DNA of 64,000 nucleotides from JAAXHV01 sp965207165. Lineage in GTDB: Bacteria > Pseudomonadota > Gammaproteobacteria > Eutrophobiales > Eutrophobiaceae. The DNA lies in contig OZ242265.1 of NCBI GenBank assembly GCA_965207165.1, positions 1,550,001 to 1,614,000 on the forward strand, read 5' to 3'. Below, one piece after another: positions 1 through 9,581 of this stretch. Each line of letters starts with the position of its first letter. Position 1 is the first letter of the stretch. Under the pieces are notes generated by a model that was not told the DNA's origin, did not search any database, and saw only the letters and a program-made list of their open reading frames with translations. Made by a program: the position numbers and the translations under genes.

Positions 1-118
1 TTATCTCCAACTATTGAAATCGGCCCGGATACCGAGCTGTAATCAGTGTGCTACGCGTACATGGAGCACATTACCGCGTTTCCCTGTTCCATTGTCTATT
101 CCTGGTTGGCGGTTAATT

Positions 119-136
119 ATATAGCATATGCTATAT
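119..136. promoter_or_regulatory. Palindromic operator, site 1
   Basis: The 18-bp sequence ATATAGCATATGCTATAT is its own reverse complement. The core TATAGC-N4-GCTATA recurs at six other intergenic places in bases 1-27000. It lies about 120 bp beyond the stop codon of the leftmost gene (P450, minus strand), so it probably serves a promoter for a gene outside the left edge. The rest of bases 1-253 holds no gene I can support. Binding by the TetR-type regulator at 16126-16797 is inferred. Confidence 0.75.
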
Positions 137-194
137 TTAACAAGCAACAGGCTTAACAGGCAGACAGCCTGCTACGGCGGAATCCATACACAAC

Positions 195-212
195 CGGGTT
201 ATCGGTAACCCG
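195..212. terminator. Possible hairpin after the P450 gene
   Basis: A perfect 7-bp inverted repeat (CGGGTTA, loop TCGG, TAACCCG) lies about 40 bp past the P450 stop codon. On the minus strand a TTTT run precedes the hairpin rather than following it, so it is not a classical intrinsic terminator. It may only mark the end of the operon's messenger. Confidence 0.3.
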
Positions 213-253
213 AAAATCAGTTCCTTTGTCAGGTAAAACCTTCGGGTTGCTAT

Positions 254-1498
254 TCAGGTACGCGGGTGAAACCTGACGTTCATGCCGTACAGGCCGCGAA
301 AAACTCCCACAGGCATAAAATCCAGTTTCCTGTCCAGGATTTCCACCGACTCAAACCGGTTCACCAGTGCCGTGAAGAACTCAACCAATTGCAGCTTGGC
401 CAGCAGATGCCCGATACAATGATGCACGCCAGGGGCAAAAACCTGTGAATTGGAATTGTTCCGGAAAAAATCCAGCTTGTCCGGCTCACTCCATTCCCGC
501 GGGTCGAAATTCGCTCCGATAACGGACAGGAACACGATATCGCCTTTTTTCAACTGTTTACCATGCCACTTGAAGTCTTCGCCGACAATTCGAGGCTGGC
601 CGGATGACATGCCAATGTAGCGCATCAACTCGAGAATACAGTCCTGCATCCTGTCCGGGTGTTCATACATGTATTGCCAGGCCTCCGGGTGCCGGCTCAG
701 TGCTTCGACACCCATGGTCATGGTATTGCTGGTGGTATCGTGCCCGGCGATAATCACGACATTCATTGTCGCGAGCAGTTCGTCCATGGTAAGCCTGTCA
801 CCTTCTTCCGTCGCCTGCAGCAACGCGGTCAATAAATCATCCTTAGGATCGGTCTTGCGCTTTTCCAGTTCCACCTTGCATACCTCCCCCATTTCCACGG
901 TTGCCTTCTCGGTTTTTTCTAGGACCTCAGGCGGCGGCATGGATGAGGTCATGCCTTCGACAACCGCGTTCGCCCATTCCCTCAGTGACGCAAAATGTTC
1001 TTCCGGGATCCCGGCCATTTTAAATATCACATAACCCGGCAGCGGACGGGCAATCTGCTCATTGAATTCGATTTCCGGGGATTCCATTGCCTTGTCCAAA
1101 AGAAAGTTGACACGCTCCCTTACATAGGGCCGCAATTTTTCCACCATTTTTTTGGTAAAGGCCTTCATCACCAGTTTTCTCAAACGCGCATGTTCTTCGC
1201 CATCTACACCGACAATCCAATGATTTACATAATGCGATATAGTCGGTATGCGCAGTTCTCGTTCCTCGACCGGGATGGACGCCAGTGAAAATTCATTCCG
1301 GCCCGCATTTAACAACGGGACCCGGCATTCAAAGCCATCGCTGACGTCTTCGAACCGGGTGACTATCCAGCAATTGGAGGCTTTACTCCAATGGACCGGC
1401 TCCATCTCCCGCAACTGGTTAACGTCATTGATAAAATCCAGACCGCCGCGCTGGGGATCGCTCAGCAGGTCGATATCGAAATCCTGTCGTGCCGTCAT
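254..1498 (-). CDS. Cytochrome P450 monooxygenase
   Basis: A soluble bacterial P450 of 414 residues that would hydroxylate a hydrophobic substrate using electrons from a ferredoxin. The I-helix oxygen-binding motif AGHDTT, the ExxR motif (ELMR) and the heme loop FAPGVHHCIG, with the thiolate Cys near residue 361, are all present. The ATG at 1498 is chosen because GGAGAG lies 7 nt upstream; an in-frame start at 1540 has no such site and adds 14 unlikely residues. It is the last gene of a minus-strand run from 10574. No dedicated P450 reductase is seen nearby. Substrate unknown. Confidence 0.92.
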   Translation of the reverse strand: MTARQDFDIDLLSDPQRGGLDFINDVNQLREMEPVHWSKASNCWIVTRFEDVSDGFECRVPLLNAGRNEFSLASIPVEERELRIPTISHYVNHWIVGVDGEEHARLRKLVMKAFTKKMVEKLRPYVRERVNFLLDKAMESPEIEFNEQIARPLPGYVIFKMAGIPEEHFASLREWANAVVEGMTSSMPPPEVLEKTEKATVEMGEVCKVELEKRKTDPKDDLLTALLQATEEGDRLTMDELLATMNVVIIAGHDTTSNTMTMGVEALSRHPEAWQYMYEHPDRMQDCILELMRYIGMSSGQPRIVGEDFKWHGKQLKKGDIVFLSVIGANFDPREWSEPDKLDFFRNNSNSQVFAPGVHHCIGHLLAKLQLVEFFTALVNRFESVEILDRKLDFMPVGVFRGLYGMNVRFHPRT

Positions 1499-1593
1499 AA
1501 ATGCTCTCCAGAAAAATTGCCTAAACAATCCCCGTAACACCTGGTTTGTTTACCGGATATCACGGGTTTATCATTGTTCGATCAGGTCTGCGA

Positions 1594-2931
1594 TCAGTTC
1601 GTAAAACCGGCAAGATCCGATGCCAGGTCGTTCAATATCTTGGGGAACGAATTAAAGCCAATGGCGGCTATTCGCAGGTCCCGGTCAACACCGGATGTGT
1701 ACATGGAATGAGCGCCACCCATTTGAATTGCAAGCATCACCGATCGCCAGATGGTGAAAAATTGCATGCGGATATCTGCTATCTTCCAGCCCCCATTGCT
1801 GCGATAGACCTCCATAAACTCGGACCACGGCATAATGGATTCAATCAGTCCCTTACAATAGCAGAGATCTTCTGCCGGGTCACCGGCGTGGGCGAACTCC
1901 CAGTCAAGAAGACCTGTCACTTGGTCGCCCTCCCCCATCACATTGTGCAACCCGGCATCACCATGCACCAGCTTGCGCTCATTGCCTATGTTATTCATTT
2001 GCAGGTATAACCAGGCAAAAGCAGTATCGAGTATCGGCGTCGGGGCTACTTTTTCCGTGTAACGCCGGTAGAAACTGTCAACCATGGCCCTGACGGGGTG
2101 TTGTTCCTCGCCCCAGTTCAAGTTGCCGGCGAGACTGCTGCGTTTTATATCAATTGAGTGTACCCGGGCCAATGTGGCGGCGAAAGCTCTTGCGATTGCC
2201 GGCGGGGCATCGCTCTGAAACAGGGTTCCCATGGCCTGGCCCGGCACCCTGGAAAAGGCGATGAATGCCCCCCCGATGACGGAGGTGTCCGTTTCAATCC
2301 ACAGGGGTTCCGGGACCTGGATGCCGGCCTTCCATAATGCCACGATAACGGGGTATTCATAGGTGACGGAAACCCCTGTGACCATATGGGAGAAGTCGCG
2401 CCGAATGACGATGGAACGCGCGCCATTTTGATCCTGTACATCTAGTAACATCGTACCCTTTGACCTCCCGCCGGGTATCACTTTCACGCCGGAGACTTCG
2501 ATAACAGGATCGTCCGGGAATTTCTCTTTAAGGTATTTACTGAAGGTTTCGTTCGGAATGTTCAGTTCGTCACCCGAACTGCCTTCGGGCGCGGTACTGT
2601 CGGCGATCTCCACCAGGCGTTGTTCAACAGCATCACGGCGGGTCCGGTCTGCAGCGGCAAACCGAGCGATGGTTGCCGCCAGTTCCGGGATTCTGCTCCG
2701 GTCGATTGATTTATCATAAAGCGCAGCGAGGTCTGCCGTAGATATGCCCTGGGGACAGTTGGCGCCATGTTCTTCCGATGAAACTTCAACCTCGGCGGCA
2801 ACACGTACCAGCATCATGTCGATTAATTCTGCCCGGTGCCTGGCCTGCGCTGTAGTCACATTGGTTTTTATGTCTTCACGCAGGGCCGTTAACAGGCTTC
2901 GTATCAGGTCAACCAGAACGGATGGGTTCAT
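1594..2931 (-). CDS. Aminoglycoside-phosphotransferase-like kinase (APH family), copy 1
   Basis: A 445-residue protein. Residues from about 130 form an APH/choline-kinase fold: the catalytic loop reads LVHGDAGLHNVM, followed by the metal-binding LLDWEFAHAGDP. An N-terminal extension of about 130 residues shares its layout with the paralogue at 31196-32653. In this kinase family, LvaA of levulinate catabolism and the kinase parts of ACAD10/ACAD11 phosphorylate 4-hydroxyacyl-CoA so that an acyl-CoA dehydrogenase partner can remove the hydroxyl. Given three acyl-CoA dehydrogenases in this region, a similar role is more likely than antibiotic resistance; that is inference. Confidence 0.85.
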   Translation of the reverse strand: MNPSVLVDLIRSLLTALREDIKTNVTTAQARHRAELIDMMLVRVAAEVEVSSEEHGANCPQGISTADLAALYDKSIDRSRIPELAATIARFAAADRTRRDAVEQRLVEIADSTAPEGSSGDELNIPNETFSKYLKEKFPDDPVIEVSGVKVIPGGRSKGTMLLDVQDQNGARSIVIRRDFSHMVTGVSVTYEYPVIVALWKAGIQVPEPLWIETDTSVIGGAFIAFSRVPGQAMGTLFQSDAPPAIARAFAATLARVHSIDIKRSSLAGNLNWGEEQHPVRAMVDSFYRRYTEKVAPTPILDTAFAWLYLQMNNIGNERKLVHGDAGLHNVMGEGDQVTGLLDWEFAHAGDPAEDLCYCKGLIESIMPWSEFMEVYRSNGGWKIADIRMQFFTIWRSVMLAIQMGGAHSMYTSGVDRDLRIAAIGFNSFPKILNDLASDLAGFTN

Positions 2932-2951
2932 ATAAACGATTTACCAGGGCT

Positions 2952-3491
2952 TTACAGAAGAATGGTCAAGGCCCCCATTGTGGCCAGACGATACAGGTCC
3001 AGTTCGACACGCTTTTTGACCAGACGCAGTCCGCCAGGTGTCCGGGCCAGCGTGGCCCGGACCAGGGATGGATAGATCACGGTCTCACTACCTTTACTGC
3101 GATAAACCGAAGCATTGAACTGAACTTCAGCCTGGCGCGCATCCTGGTGAATAATTCTTACATGCCCGTACATGTGACGGGTGCGAGACCGGACATACTC
3201 GGCATGGAAACTGTTCTTCTTCATGCGCACGATGCGCTGTTCCAGACGATAGCGATTGTCCGAAATCAGGAACATGGTACTCGAAGATTCCAGGGATCCA
3301 GGGTCGTCTTCACCCGTCGGCGCCACCTGGTAGCTCAGTTCGCCGCTCTCCGACCAAAGCCCCAACCATTCGTCCAGTGCCCATTGGTCGAGATGGTCCG
3401 CTTCAAGGTACAGAAAATCCTCTACTTCAGACCGGTTCAATCCACAAATTTGTTGTTGCACGTTCTGTTCACCCCGCTGATGTTCAGGCAT
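2952..3491 (-). CDS. Ring-hydroxylating dioxygenase, beta subunit 1
   Basis: A 179-residue protein of the small (beta) subunit family of Rieske non-heme iron dioxygenases, an SnoaL-like cone fold that packs the alpha subunits into an alpha3beta3 hexamer and has no metal centre. Family-typical stretches include EVEDFLYLEADHLDQWALDEW near the N-terminus and the conserved SRTRHMYGHVRI region. Its ATG overlaps the end of the alpha-subunit gene by 8 nt (ATGCCTGA), so the two are probably translationally coupled in 1:1 ratio. Confidence 0.9.
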   Translation of the reverse strand: MPEHQRGEQNVQQQICGLNRSEVEDFLYLEADHLDQWALDEWLGLWSESGELSYQVAPTGEDDPGSLESSSTMFLISDNRYRLEQRIVRMKKNSFHAEYVRSRTRHMYGHVRIIHQDARQAEVQFNASVYRSKGSETVIYPSLVRATLARTPGGLRLVKKRVELDLYRLATMGALTILL

Positions 3492-4770
3492 TCATCATGC
3501 GGTCCCACTCGAGCCAGTAAGCACGCATCTGCAACTCATCGTACAGATCAGCCTCAGCGCCTTCACGGGTAATCTCTTCTGCACTGAAACCTTTTGAGAA
3601 ATCATTCCATTCCACGTCCGTCGCCTCATAGGCCCGCTGGCATAATTCCAGCATGGCCACATCATCGGGGGTAGCAAAGCCTCCCGGGCCGAGGAATGAC
3701 AACATGTTATCCAGCCGTATCTCTCGCAGGGTGTCCGATTCGTCAATGGGACCCAGTGTCCAGGCCCTCACCATCATCCTGTTATACGCCGTGGGTACAA
3801 TCGAACGTACAAGCACTGACTGCTGATCATTGATGACGGAATTGGGAAAGATCACCATGTTGCGGTGGGTATCACAGATGACATTTCCGCGCTCCTCACC
3901 CACGCGTGCGATGACTTCCTCACGTTTGGCCTCTACCTCTTCCCTGACCTTTTCACCCATGCTGGGGATCCATTGCGCCACCGCCCTGCCCGCCTTGATG
4001 GCAATTTCAAAACAGGCATGTCCGTGACCAAATGAACGGGCGGCACCGACAGGCTTCAGCTCCATTCCGGAGCCCTTCATCGTTTCCACCAGGTACTCTA
4101 CATAGCTTGCGTGAACAGATGAAAGGTGGTACCCGTCGTAACTGTTCTCGCACAGCAATTTATAGTTGGCATTAATTTCATATTCATGAACACCGCTTAT
4201 GACTTCCATCCCCACTGCGGAGTGTTCACTGATCATTTGCAGGCAGTCGGCTGCTCCACCCAGGAACGACTCCAGTGAGTGCGCATCCGGATCGAAATTA
4301 ACGAAGTAAAAACCCGCATACTGCTGCAGGTTCGGCACGCTCAGCAGTGTAGTACGGCCATCGCAGAAACCGTCGGGAAAGGCCGCGTCGGCTTCGGGTG
4401 AACCGGTGGAAACCAGAACACCATCATCGCGATAGACCCAACCGTGATACGGACAGACAAAGGATTTCCTGTTGCCGCCCCGGTCCCGGCAGACCGCCGC
4501 TCCGCGATGCCGGCAACTGTTATAAAACGCACGAACCACCCCGTTTCTGTCGCGGTTCAAAACCAGGTCCTTGTCAACCACCGTTCGGGTTATAAAATCA
4601 CCCGGTTTGGCGATTTCCGCTTCGTGGGCCAGTGCGATCCAGCTCTTGCGCAGGACTTTTTTCTGCTCCAATGCAAAGACTTCCGGGTCCCTGTAGGCGT
4701 CGCGGTGAACCAGAAAAGTCTTTTCTGCCGGATTGATATTCAGGAAGCGTGATTTATAGCATTTATCCAT
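3484..4770 (-). CDS. Ring-hydroxylating dioxygenase, alpha subunit 1
   Basis: A 428-residue catalytic subunit of an aromatic-ring cis-dihydroxylating dioxygenase. The Rieske [2Fe-2S] site is CRHRG near residue 86 and CPYH near residue 106. The mononuclear iron site is the family D-x2-H-x4-H (DGYHLSSVH, about 210-218), with the later carboxylate probably in the TPDDVAML segment. AGGAT lies 6 nt before the ATG. It is co-transcribed with its beta subunit and with a Rieske ferredoxin two genes upstream. Substrate class (benzoate-like, cinnamate-like or polycyclic) cannot be decided. Confidence 0.92.
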   Translation of the reverse strand: MDKCYKSRFLNINPAEKTFLVHRDAYRDPEVFALEQKKVLRKSWIALAHEAEIAKPGDFITRTVVDKDLVLNRDRNGVVRAFYNSCRHRGAAVCRDRGGNRKSFVCPYHGWVYRDDGVLVSTGSPEADAAFPDGFCDGRTTLLSVPNLQQYAGFYFVNFDPDAHSLESFLGGAADCLQMISEHSAVGMEVISGVHEYEINANYKLLCENSYDGYHLSSVHASYVEYLVETMKGSGMELKPVGAARSFGHGHACFEIAIKAGRAVAQWIPSMGEKVREEVEAKREEVIARVGEERGNVICDTHRNMVIFPNSVINDQQSVLVRSIVPTAYNRMMVRAWTLGPIDESDTLREIRLDNMLSFLGPGGFATPDDVAMLELCQRAYEATDVEWNDFSKGFSAEEITREGAEADLYDELQMRAYWLEWDRMMNA

Positions 4771-4789
4771 ATTATCCTGTCCGATTCAG

Positions 4790-5626
4790 TCATGAAAGAT
4801 GCTCCGCCAGGTACGCCTGCAGTCCACAGGCCGGCCTCCCCAGTATTGCCGTTACGGTTTCGGTCACGTTTTCATAAAGCCCCTCACGCATGCCGCGCGC
4901 CATTTGCAGCATCTGCTCCACGCGATAAGGACGAAGCCCTGCTGAGAGCAACGTATCACGCCATTGTTTTTCTGTTACCTCTTCATAACAGACTGTCCCG
5001 CCATAAGCAGCGGAGAGCAAACCGGTCGTTTCATCCCAGGAGAGTGACTCAGGCCCTGTCAATGTGAACTCGCCACCCAACAGGTCATCGTCGCACAAGG
5101 CAACTTTCGCAACGCCGGCGATGTCCCGGGTATCAATAAAGCTGAGCCTGCTCCCGCGTCCTGCAGGGAAGGCAATAAGACCGCTCTTGACGCTTTGACT
5201 GAGAAAGCCGCGGGTAAAGTTCTGCATGAACCATCCCGGTCGCAGGATCGTATATTCAAGACCGGATTTGATCAGGTGGTCCTCGGCAGCACAGAGGACC
5301 CGCCAATCCTTATCGAGACCCATGGCAGTGGAAAACACGATCCTTTCTGCGCCGGCAGCGGCAGCCGCATCAATAAAAGGCAAAAGCGTCTCGTCCGGAC
5401 AGGGATCGCCTGCCTTGGGAATCATGAAGATGCGCGTAACACCGGACAGGGCCGTAATCCAGCTGGTTGGATCATCGTAGTCAAAAACGACCTTATCCAG
5501 CGCGCCCTGTACATGGATTCCTTGTACGTTTCTTGACGCCGCACAAACATGCCGACCTTCCCCACTTAACTGCTCGGCGAGGCTTGAGCCGATATTGCCG
5601 GTTGCCCCGATGACAAGAAATTTCAT
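4790..5626 (-). CDS. NmrA-like NAD(P)-binding protein (atypical SDR)
   Basis: A 278-residue protein with the nucleotide-binding motif GATGNIG at residues 7-13 and the NmrA/azoreductase-type layout (a TILRPGWFMQNF segment in mid-protein). Members are NAD(P)H-dependent reductases or redox sensors. In this operon it could oxidise a cis-dihydrodiol or reduce a quinone, but no catalytic Tyr-x3-Lys of the classical SDR type is obvious. Only 19 nt separate it from the downstream alpha subunit and 12 nt from the upstream oxidoreductase, so it belongs to the same transcript. Confidence 0.8.
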   Translation of the reverse strand: MKFLVIGATGNIGSSLAEQLSGEGRHVCAASRNVQGIHVQGALDKVVFDYDDPTSWITALSGVTRIFMIPKAGDPCPDETLLPFIDAAAAAGAERIVFSTAMGLDKDWRVLCAAEDHLIKSGLEYTILRPGWFMQNFTRGFLSQSVKSGLIAFPAGRGSRLSFIDTRDIAGVAKVALCDDDLLGGEFTLTGPESLSWDETTGLLSAAYGGTVCYEEVTEKQWRDTLLSAGLRPYRVEQMLQMARGMREGLYENVTETVTAILGRPACGLQAYLAEHLS

Positions 5627-5638
5627 TCCGGACCAGGA

Positions 5639-8600
5639 TCAGGCCGCCGAGGCCATAATCCGCTGCGGATACTTATCCCATTCCTTCAGTTTATTACGCA
5701 ATTGGGCGTCGTAGTGACGGATATTATCCTCCTTGATGTGGCCATAACCCTTTATCATTTCCGGTAGCGCGGCAATTTCTCCTGCCAGCGCGTAGTTGTC
5801 TTTGTTCAATGTCTCAATGATACGCTCAATATGCCTGCGGTACTCAACGACAAGCGCTCTTTCGCGTTGCCGTTCCTTGCTGTACCCGAAGATATCGAAA
5901 GCCGTTCCCCGCAGCCGCTTTAGCTTTGCAAGAACACCGAATAGCGTGAACATCCATGGGCCAAACTCAATCTTCCCGGGCTGACCCGTGCGCTTGCTCC
6001 TGAATGATAGCAGGGGTGGCGCCAGATTGAATTTCAGCTTGTAGTTACCTTCAAACTGCTGCTTCAACCTGCGTTCGAAATCACCTGATGTATACAGACG
6101 GGCAACCTCGTACTCATCCTTGTAGGCCATAAGTTTATAGAGATAGCGGCCCACGGATTCTGCCAGTTCCGTACTGTCACCGCCCAGGGCATCTTCCGCA
6201 GCCCGCACCTTGTCAATGAGTTGTTTGTACTCACCGGCGTAGCCTGCTCCCTGATAGTCCGTCAGGTCACTGATACGCCGCTCGATCAATTCGTCCACAG
6301 ATTCGGGTAACTGCAGTTCACCATCATCCAGAGATGATTCTGCTATATAACGCTCCACCGCCTCCGGATCATGGGCAGCCATTCTACCCCACGCAAGGGT
6401 ATGCAGATTGGTTGTAACGGCCACGCCATTGAGTTCAATTGCTGTCTCTACCGATTCTACGGTGAGGGGAACCAGTCCTTTTTGCAAGGCGAAACCCAGC
6501 ATAAATACGTTGGTGGCAATGCTGTCGCCCGTCAGCCTGGTTGCCAGGGTGGTTGCCGCAACATCTGACAGGCTATCATCACCGACCAGTTGCCGTAGCA
6601 CGGCCAGCATGGAATCCTTGCCGAAATCGATATTCATGTTGCGCTGGAACTGGGCGGTAGGAACAACATCATTATTAACAAGAATACTGGCGGACTCGGA
6701 ACGTACCAGGTCGGTTACCTGGGCGCCGGATGTCACCACCAGGTCACAACCGATAACCAGGTCGGCTGCCCCGCTCCACAATCTTGGGGCATTGATACTC
6801 TTTGTGTCGGGCGCAATACGTATGTGGCTCAATACCGCACCGCCTTTCTGGGCCATGCCGGTAATATCAAGAACGCTGCAGGCTTTTTCTTCCACGTGGG
6901 CTGCCATACCGAGAATTGCCCCGACAGTGAGTACTCCCGTACCGCCAATCCCGGTAATCAGGATGTTATAGGCGCCATCTCCTGACACGGTTTCCGGTGT
7001 AGGCAAGCCGGCAAAGATCTGTTCCTGTTCCGTGCGGGCTTGCTCTGCCTTGCGTAGCTGTCCTCCTTCCACGGTCACAAAGGAGGGGCAGAACCCGTAC
7101 TGGCAACTGTAATCCTTGTTACAACTGGATTGATCAATTCGACGCTTGCGGCCGTACTCGGTATCCACCGGCTGGATGCTTATACAATTGGACTGCGTAG
7201 AACAGTCGCCGCAACCTTCACAGACATCCTGGTTGATATACAGCCGCTTGTCCGGATCGGGGAAAAGGCCGCGTTTGCGGCGGCGACGTTTCTCAGCCGC
7301 ACAGGTCTGGTCATAGATAATGGCCGAAACACCTTTCTGTTTTTGCATCTCCCGCTGAACAGATTCCAGTTCATCACGGTGATAGACCCTGGTCTGGGGC
7401 GGCCAGTGCACGGATGCAGGGTATTTTTCGGGCTCATCGGTGACAACGGCAATCGGTTTGACCCCTTCCCAATAGATCTGGTTGGCCATCATCTCCACCG
7501 TAAGCTCACCATCGATTGGCTGCCCTCCGGTCATGGCAACAGCATCGTTATACAATAGCTTGTAAGTGATATTTGCTCCGGCGGCCAGGGCTGAACGTAT
7601 GGCCAGGAGGCCGGAATGAAAATAAGTCCCGTCCCCCAGATTCTGGAAGGAGTGTTCCAGATCCATAAAGTGGTGCAAACCTACCCAAAGTGAGCCTTCC
7701 GCTCCCATTTGCGCCGCGTATTCCGTTTCACGGTCAGGCATCACCAGGGGCACGATGCCATAACAACCCACACCCGTGAACGTCAGACTGCCATCAATGG
7801 TTTTGGTGGATGTGTTGTGGGGGCACCCCGAACAGAAGTAGGCGGTGCGAAAAGCATTGACCGGAGGCAATTGTGCAACCTTGCTGCGACGATTTTCAAT
7901 TTCAGCCACCTTGGCATGCATTTGTGGATAGTTGATATCCAGTACCTTTAACCGGCGTACCAGTACGTCAACCATGAGGTTAACATTGGTTTCGCCGAAC
8001 TCAGGGACCAGGGTGTTACCTTCATTATCCTTTTTACCGGTGATAACAGGACGCTGCGCCTGGGGTAATGCATAAAGCAGGCGCGTTAACTGATCTTCAA
8101 TAATCGGGTTTTTGTCTTCCACCACCATTATTTCATCGTGATCGAGACAAAACTCCCTGATGCCTTGCGGCTCCAAGGGCCATGTGACGGCCAATTTGTA
8201 GATGCGGATACCCAGGTCAGAAGCCATGGCCGTATCGATGCCCAGCTCATGTAATGCTTCCATCAGGTCAAGATAGGGCTTGCCGGCTGTGACAATGCCT
8301 AACTTGCGCTTGGCGCTATCCTGCACCACCTTGTTCAAGCCATTGGCGTGGACAAATGCATCGACAAGGGGCAGCTTGAATTGAACCAGCCGGCGTTCCT
8401 GAACGAGGGGCATGAAGTCGTTGTGAACGGCATTGACACCTTCAGGCGGGAAGGTGCATCCTTCCGGTGTGATAATTTCCAGTTTTTCCGAATCGGCCTC
8501 GGCAGTGGAAGTCAACTCAATTGTATCGGTCACGCCCTTAAGAGCTACCCAGAGCCCTGAAAACCTTGAAAGCGCCCAGCCGTACAGGCCGTATTCAATA

Positions 8601-9142
8601 TACTCCTGTGTGGAGGAAGGATAAAAAATCGGCACATAGGCGCCCACCAGCATGGGGTCCGATGAGGCAGAGGTAATCGATGACTTGGCGCCGATATCAT
8701 CCCCCGTAAAAATCAGGGCACCGCCATACCTGGAAGTACCGGTAGTGAAGTTACCCGCTTTGATGGCCTCTATCGCCCGTTCTGTACCCAGCATTTTTCC
8801 GTACCACAGGGAAAAAACACCATCGTATTTTTTCTTGTCCGGATAAAAATCCAGCCACTGGGAACCCTTGATGGCTGACGCAGCCAGTTCTTCGTTCACT
8901 GCGGGCATAAACCTGATGTGATGTTCCTCCAACAGATCGCCTGCAGACCACAATGCCGTATCATAAGTCCCGATGGGTGATCCCCGATAACCGCTGATAA
9001 AGCCTGCCGTATTCAACCCCGCGGCAACGTCACGCCGCCGTTGAATCATGGGCAAACGCGTCATGGCCTGCAGAGTGTTGAGGTAAATCCGTCCTTGAGT
9101 TCGGGTATATTTGTCGTTCAGTTGAACAGCTGTTTTAGTCAT
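5639..9142 (-). CDS. Fused indolepyruvate:ferredoxin oxidoreductase (2-oxoacid oxidoreductase)
   Basis: A 1167-residue single-chain enzyme, the usual length for the proteobacterial fused form. The order is an alpha-type region (about 1-450), a thiamine-diphosphate domain (CSGCPHN, then GDGTYFHSG near 502 and NDAVAMTGGQ), an iron-sulfur segment (VCEGCGDC and SSCNKDYSCQYGFCP, about 640-690), and a gamma domain starting GIGGTGVLTVG near 728. The family converts arylpyruvates or branched 2-oxoacids to acyl-CoA while reducing ferredoxin. Next to a Rieske ferredoxin and a dioxygenase lacking a reductase, it may either make an acyl-CoA intermediate or supply low-potential electrons; neither is proven. 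Confidence 0.9.
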   Translation of the reverse strand: MTKTAVQLNDKYTRTQGRIYLNTLQAMTRLPMIQRRRDVAAGLNTAGFISGYRGSPIGTYDTALWSAGDLLEEHHIRFMPAVNEELAASAIKGSQWLDFYPDKKKYDGVFSLWYGKMLGTERAIEAIKAGNFTTGTSRYGGALIFTGDDIGAKSSITSASSDPMLVGAYVPIFYPSSTQEYIEYGLYGWALSRFSGLWVALKGVTDTIELTSTAEADSEKLEIITPEGCTFPPEGVNAVHNDFMPLVQERRLVQFKLPLVDAFVHANGLNKVVQDSAKRKLGIVTAGKPYLDLMEALHELGIDTAMASDLGIRIYKLAVTWPLEPQGIREFCLDHDEIMVVEDKNPIIEDQLTRLLYALPQAQRPVITGKKDNEGNTLVPEFGETNVNLMVDVLVRRLKVLDINYPQMHAKVAEIENRRSKVAQLPPVNAFRTAYFCSGCPHNTSTKTIDGSLTFTGVGCYGIVPLVMPDRETEYAAQMGAEGSLWVGLHHFMDLEHSFQNLGDGTYFHSGLLAIRSALAAGANITYKLLYNDAVAMTGGQPIDGELTVEMMANQIYWEGVKPIAVVTDEPEKYPASVHWPPQTRVYHRDELESVQREMQKQKGVSAIIYDQTCAAEKRRRRKRGLFPDPDKRLYINQDVCEGCGDCSTQSNCISIQPVDTEYGRKRRIDQSSCNKDYSCQYGFCPSFVTVEGGQLRKAEQARTEQEQIFAGLPTPETVSGDGAYNILITGIGGTGVLTVGAILGMAAHVEEKACSVLDITGMAQKGGAVLSHIRIAPDTKSINAPRLWSGAADLVIGCDLVVTSGAQVTDLVRSESASILVNNDVVPTAQFQRNMNIDFGKDSMLAVLRQLVGDDSLSDVAATTLATRLTGDSIATNVFMLGFALQKGLVPLTVESVETAIELNGVAVTTNLHTLAWGRMAAHDPEAVERYIAESSLDDGELQLPESVDELIERRISDLTDYQGAGYAGEYKQLIDKVRAAEDALGGDSTELAESVGRYLYKLMAYKDEYEVARLYTSGDFERRLKQQFEGNYKLKFNLAPPLLSFRSKRTGQPGKIEFGPWMFTLFGVLAKLKRLRGTAFDIFGYSKERQRERALVVEYRRHIERIIETLNKDNYALAGEIAALPEMIKGYGHIKEDNIRHYDAQLRNKLKEWDKYPQRIMASAA

Positions 9143-9189
9143 TGGTTGTTGTCATTGGTTTTTACTCGGTGGATATTCCGGTTACTGGC

Positions 9190-9552
9190 TCACTTGACAG
9201 TAATGTAAACTTCGCCATCTATTACTGTGACGGGATACACCTTGATTGGCTCCGTACAGGGTAAGGCAACAGGTTCGCCAGTGCGGATATCGAACTTGCC
9301 ATCATGCCATGTGCACTCGATAATGTGTCCTTCCAGGTAACCCTCATCACCCAGTGATGCCTTGCCATGAGTGCAAAAATCATCGCTGACATAAATCTCA
9401 TCTCCCTGGACACGGTAAACCGCGAGGGCAGACAGGTCTTCACCTTCTACTTCAACCTGTAAAGTATCTTCTTCATCGACGTCCTCAACTGCGCACACGC
9501 GCACGAGGCGCGTTTTTGCAGCGGATGTCGTTTTCATGTCGTCGTCAGTCAT
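9190..9552 (-). CDS. Rieske-type [2Fe-2S] ferredoxin
   Basis: A small soluble ferredoxin of 120 residues. The Rieske ligands are C-x-H (DFCTHG) and C-x2-H (CTWHDG), separated by 17 residues as in naphthalene- and biphenyl-dioxygenase ferredoxins. It should pass electrons to one or both dioxygenases in this region. The ATG at 9552 is preferred because GAGAGG lies upstream at normal spacing; the in-frame ATG at 9570 has AGGAA directly abutting it. The N-terminus is acidic and Asp-rich. No ferredoxin reductase gene occurs in the window. Confidence 0.92.
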   Translation of the reverse strand: MTDDDMKTTSAAKTRLVRVCAVEDVDEEDTLQVEVEGEDLSALAVYRVQGDEIYVSDDFCTHGKASLGDEGYLEGHIIECTWHDGKFDIRTGEPVALPCTEPIKVYPVTVIDGEVYITVK

Positions 9553-9581
9553 CAGGTTGCCCTCTCTCACGCATTTCCTGT

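Noticed and set aside
1594..2931. Antibiotic (aminoglycoside) resistance gene
   Set aside because: The fold is APH-like, but length, N-terminal extension and neighbours fit acyl-CoA metabolism.
4755..4760. TATAGC half-site near the start of dioxygenase alpha subunit 1
   Set aside because: Only one half is present and it lies in coding sequence (codons for Cys-Tyr-Lys).
6342..6348. GCTATAT half-site inside the indolepyruvate oxidoreductase gene
   Set aside because: No second half within spacing and inside a conserved coding region.
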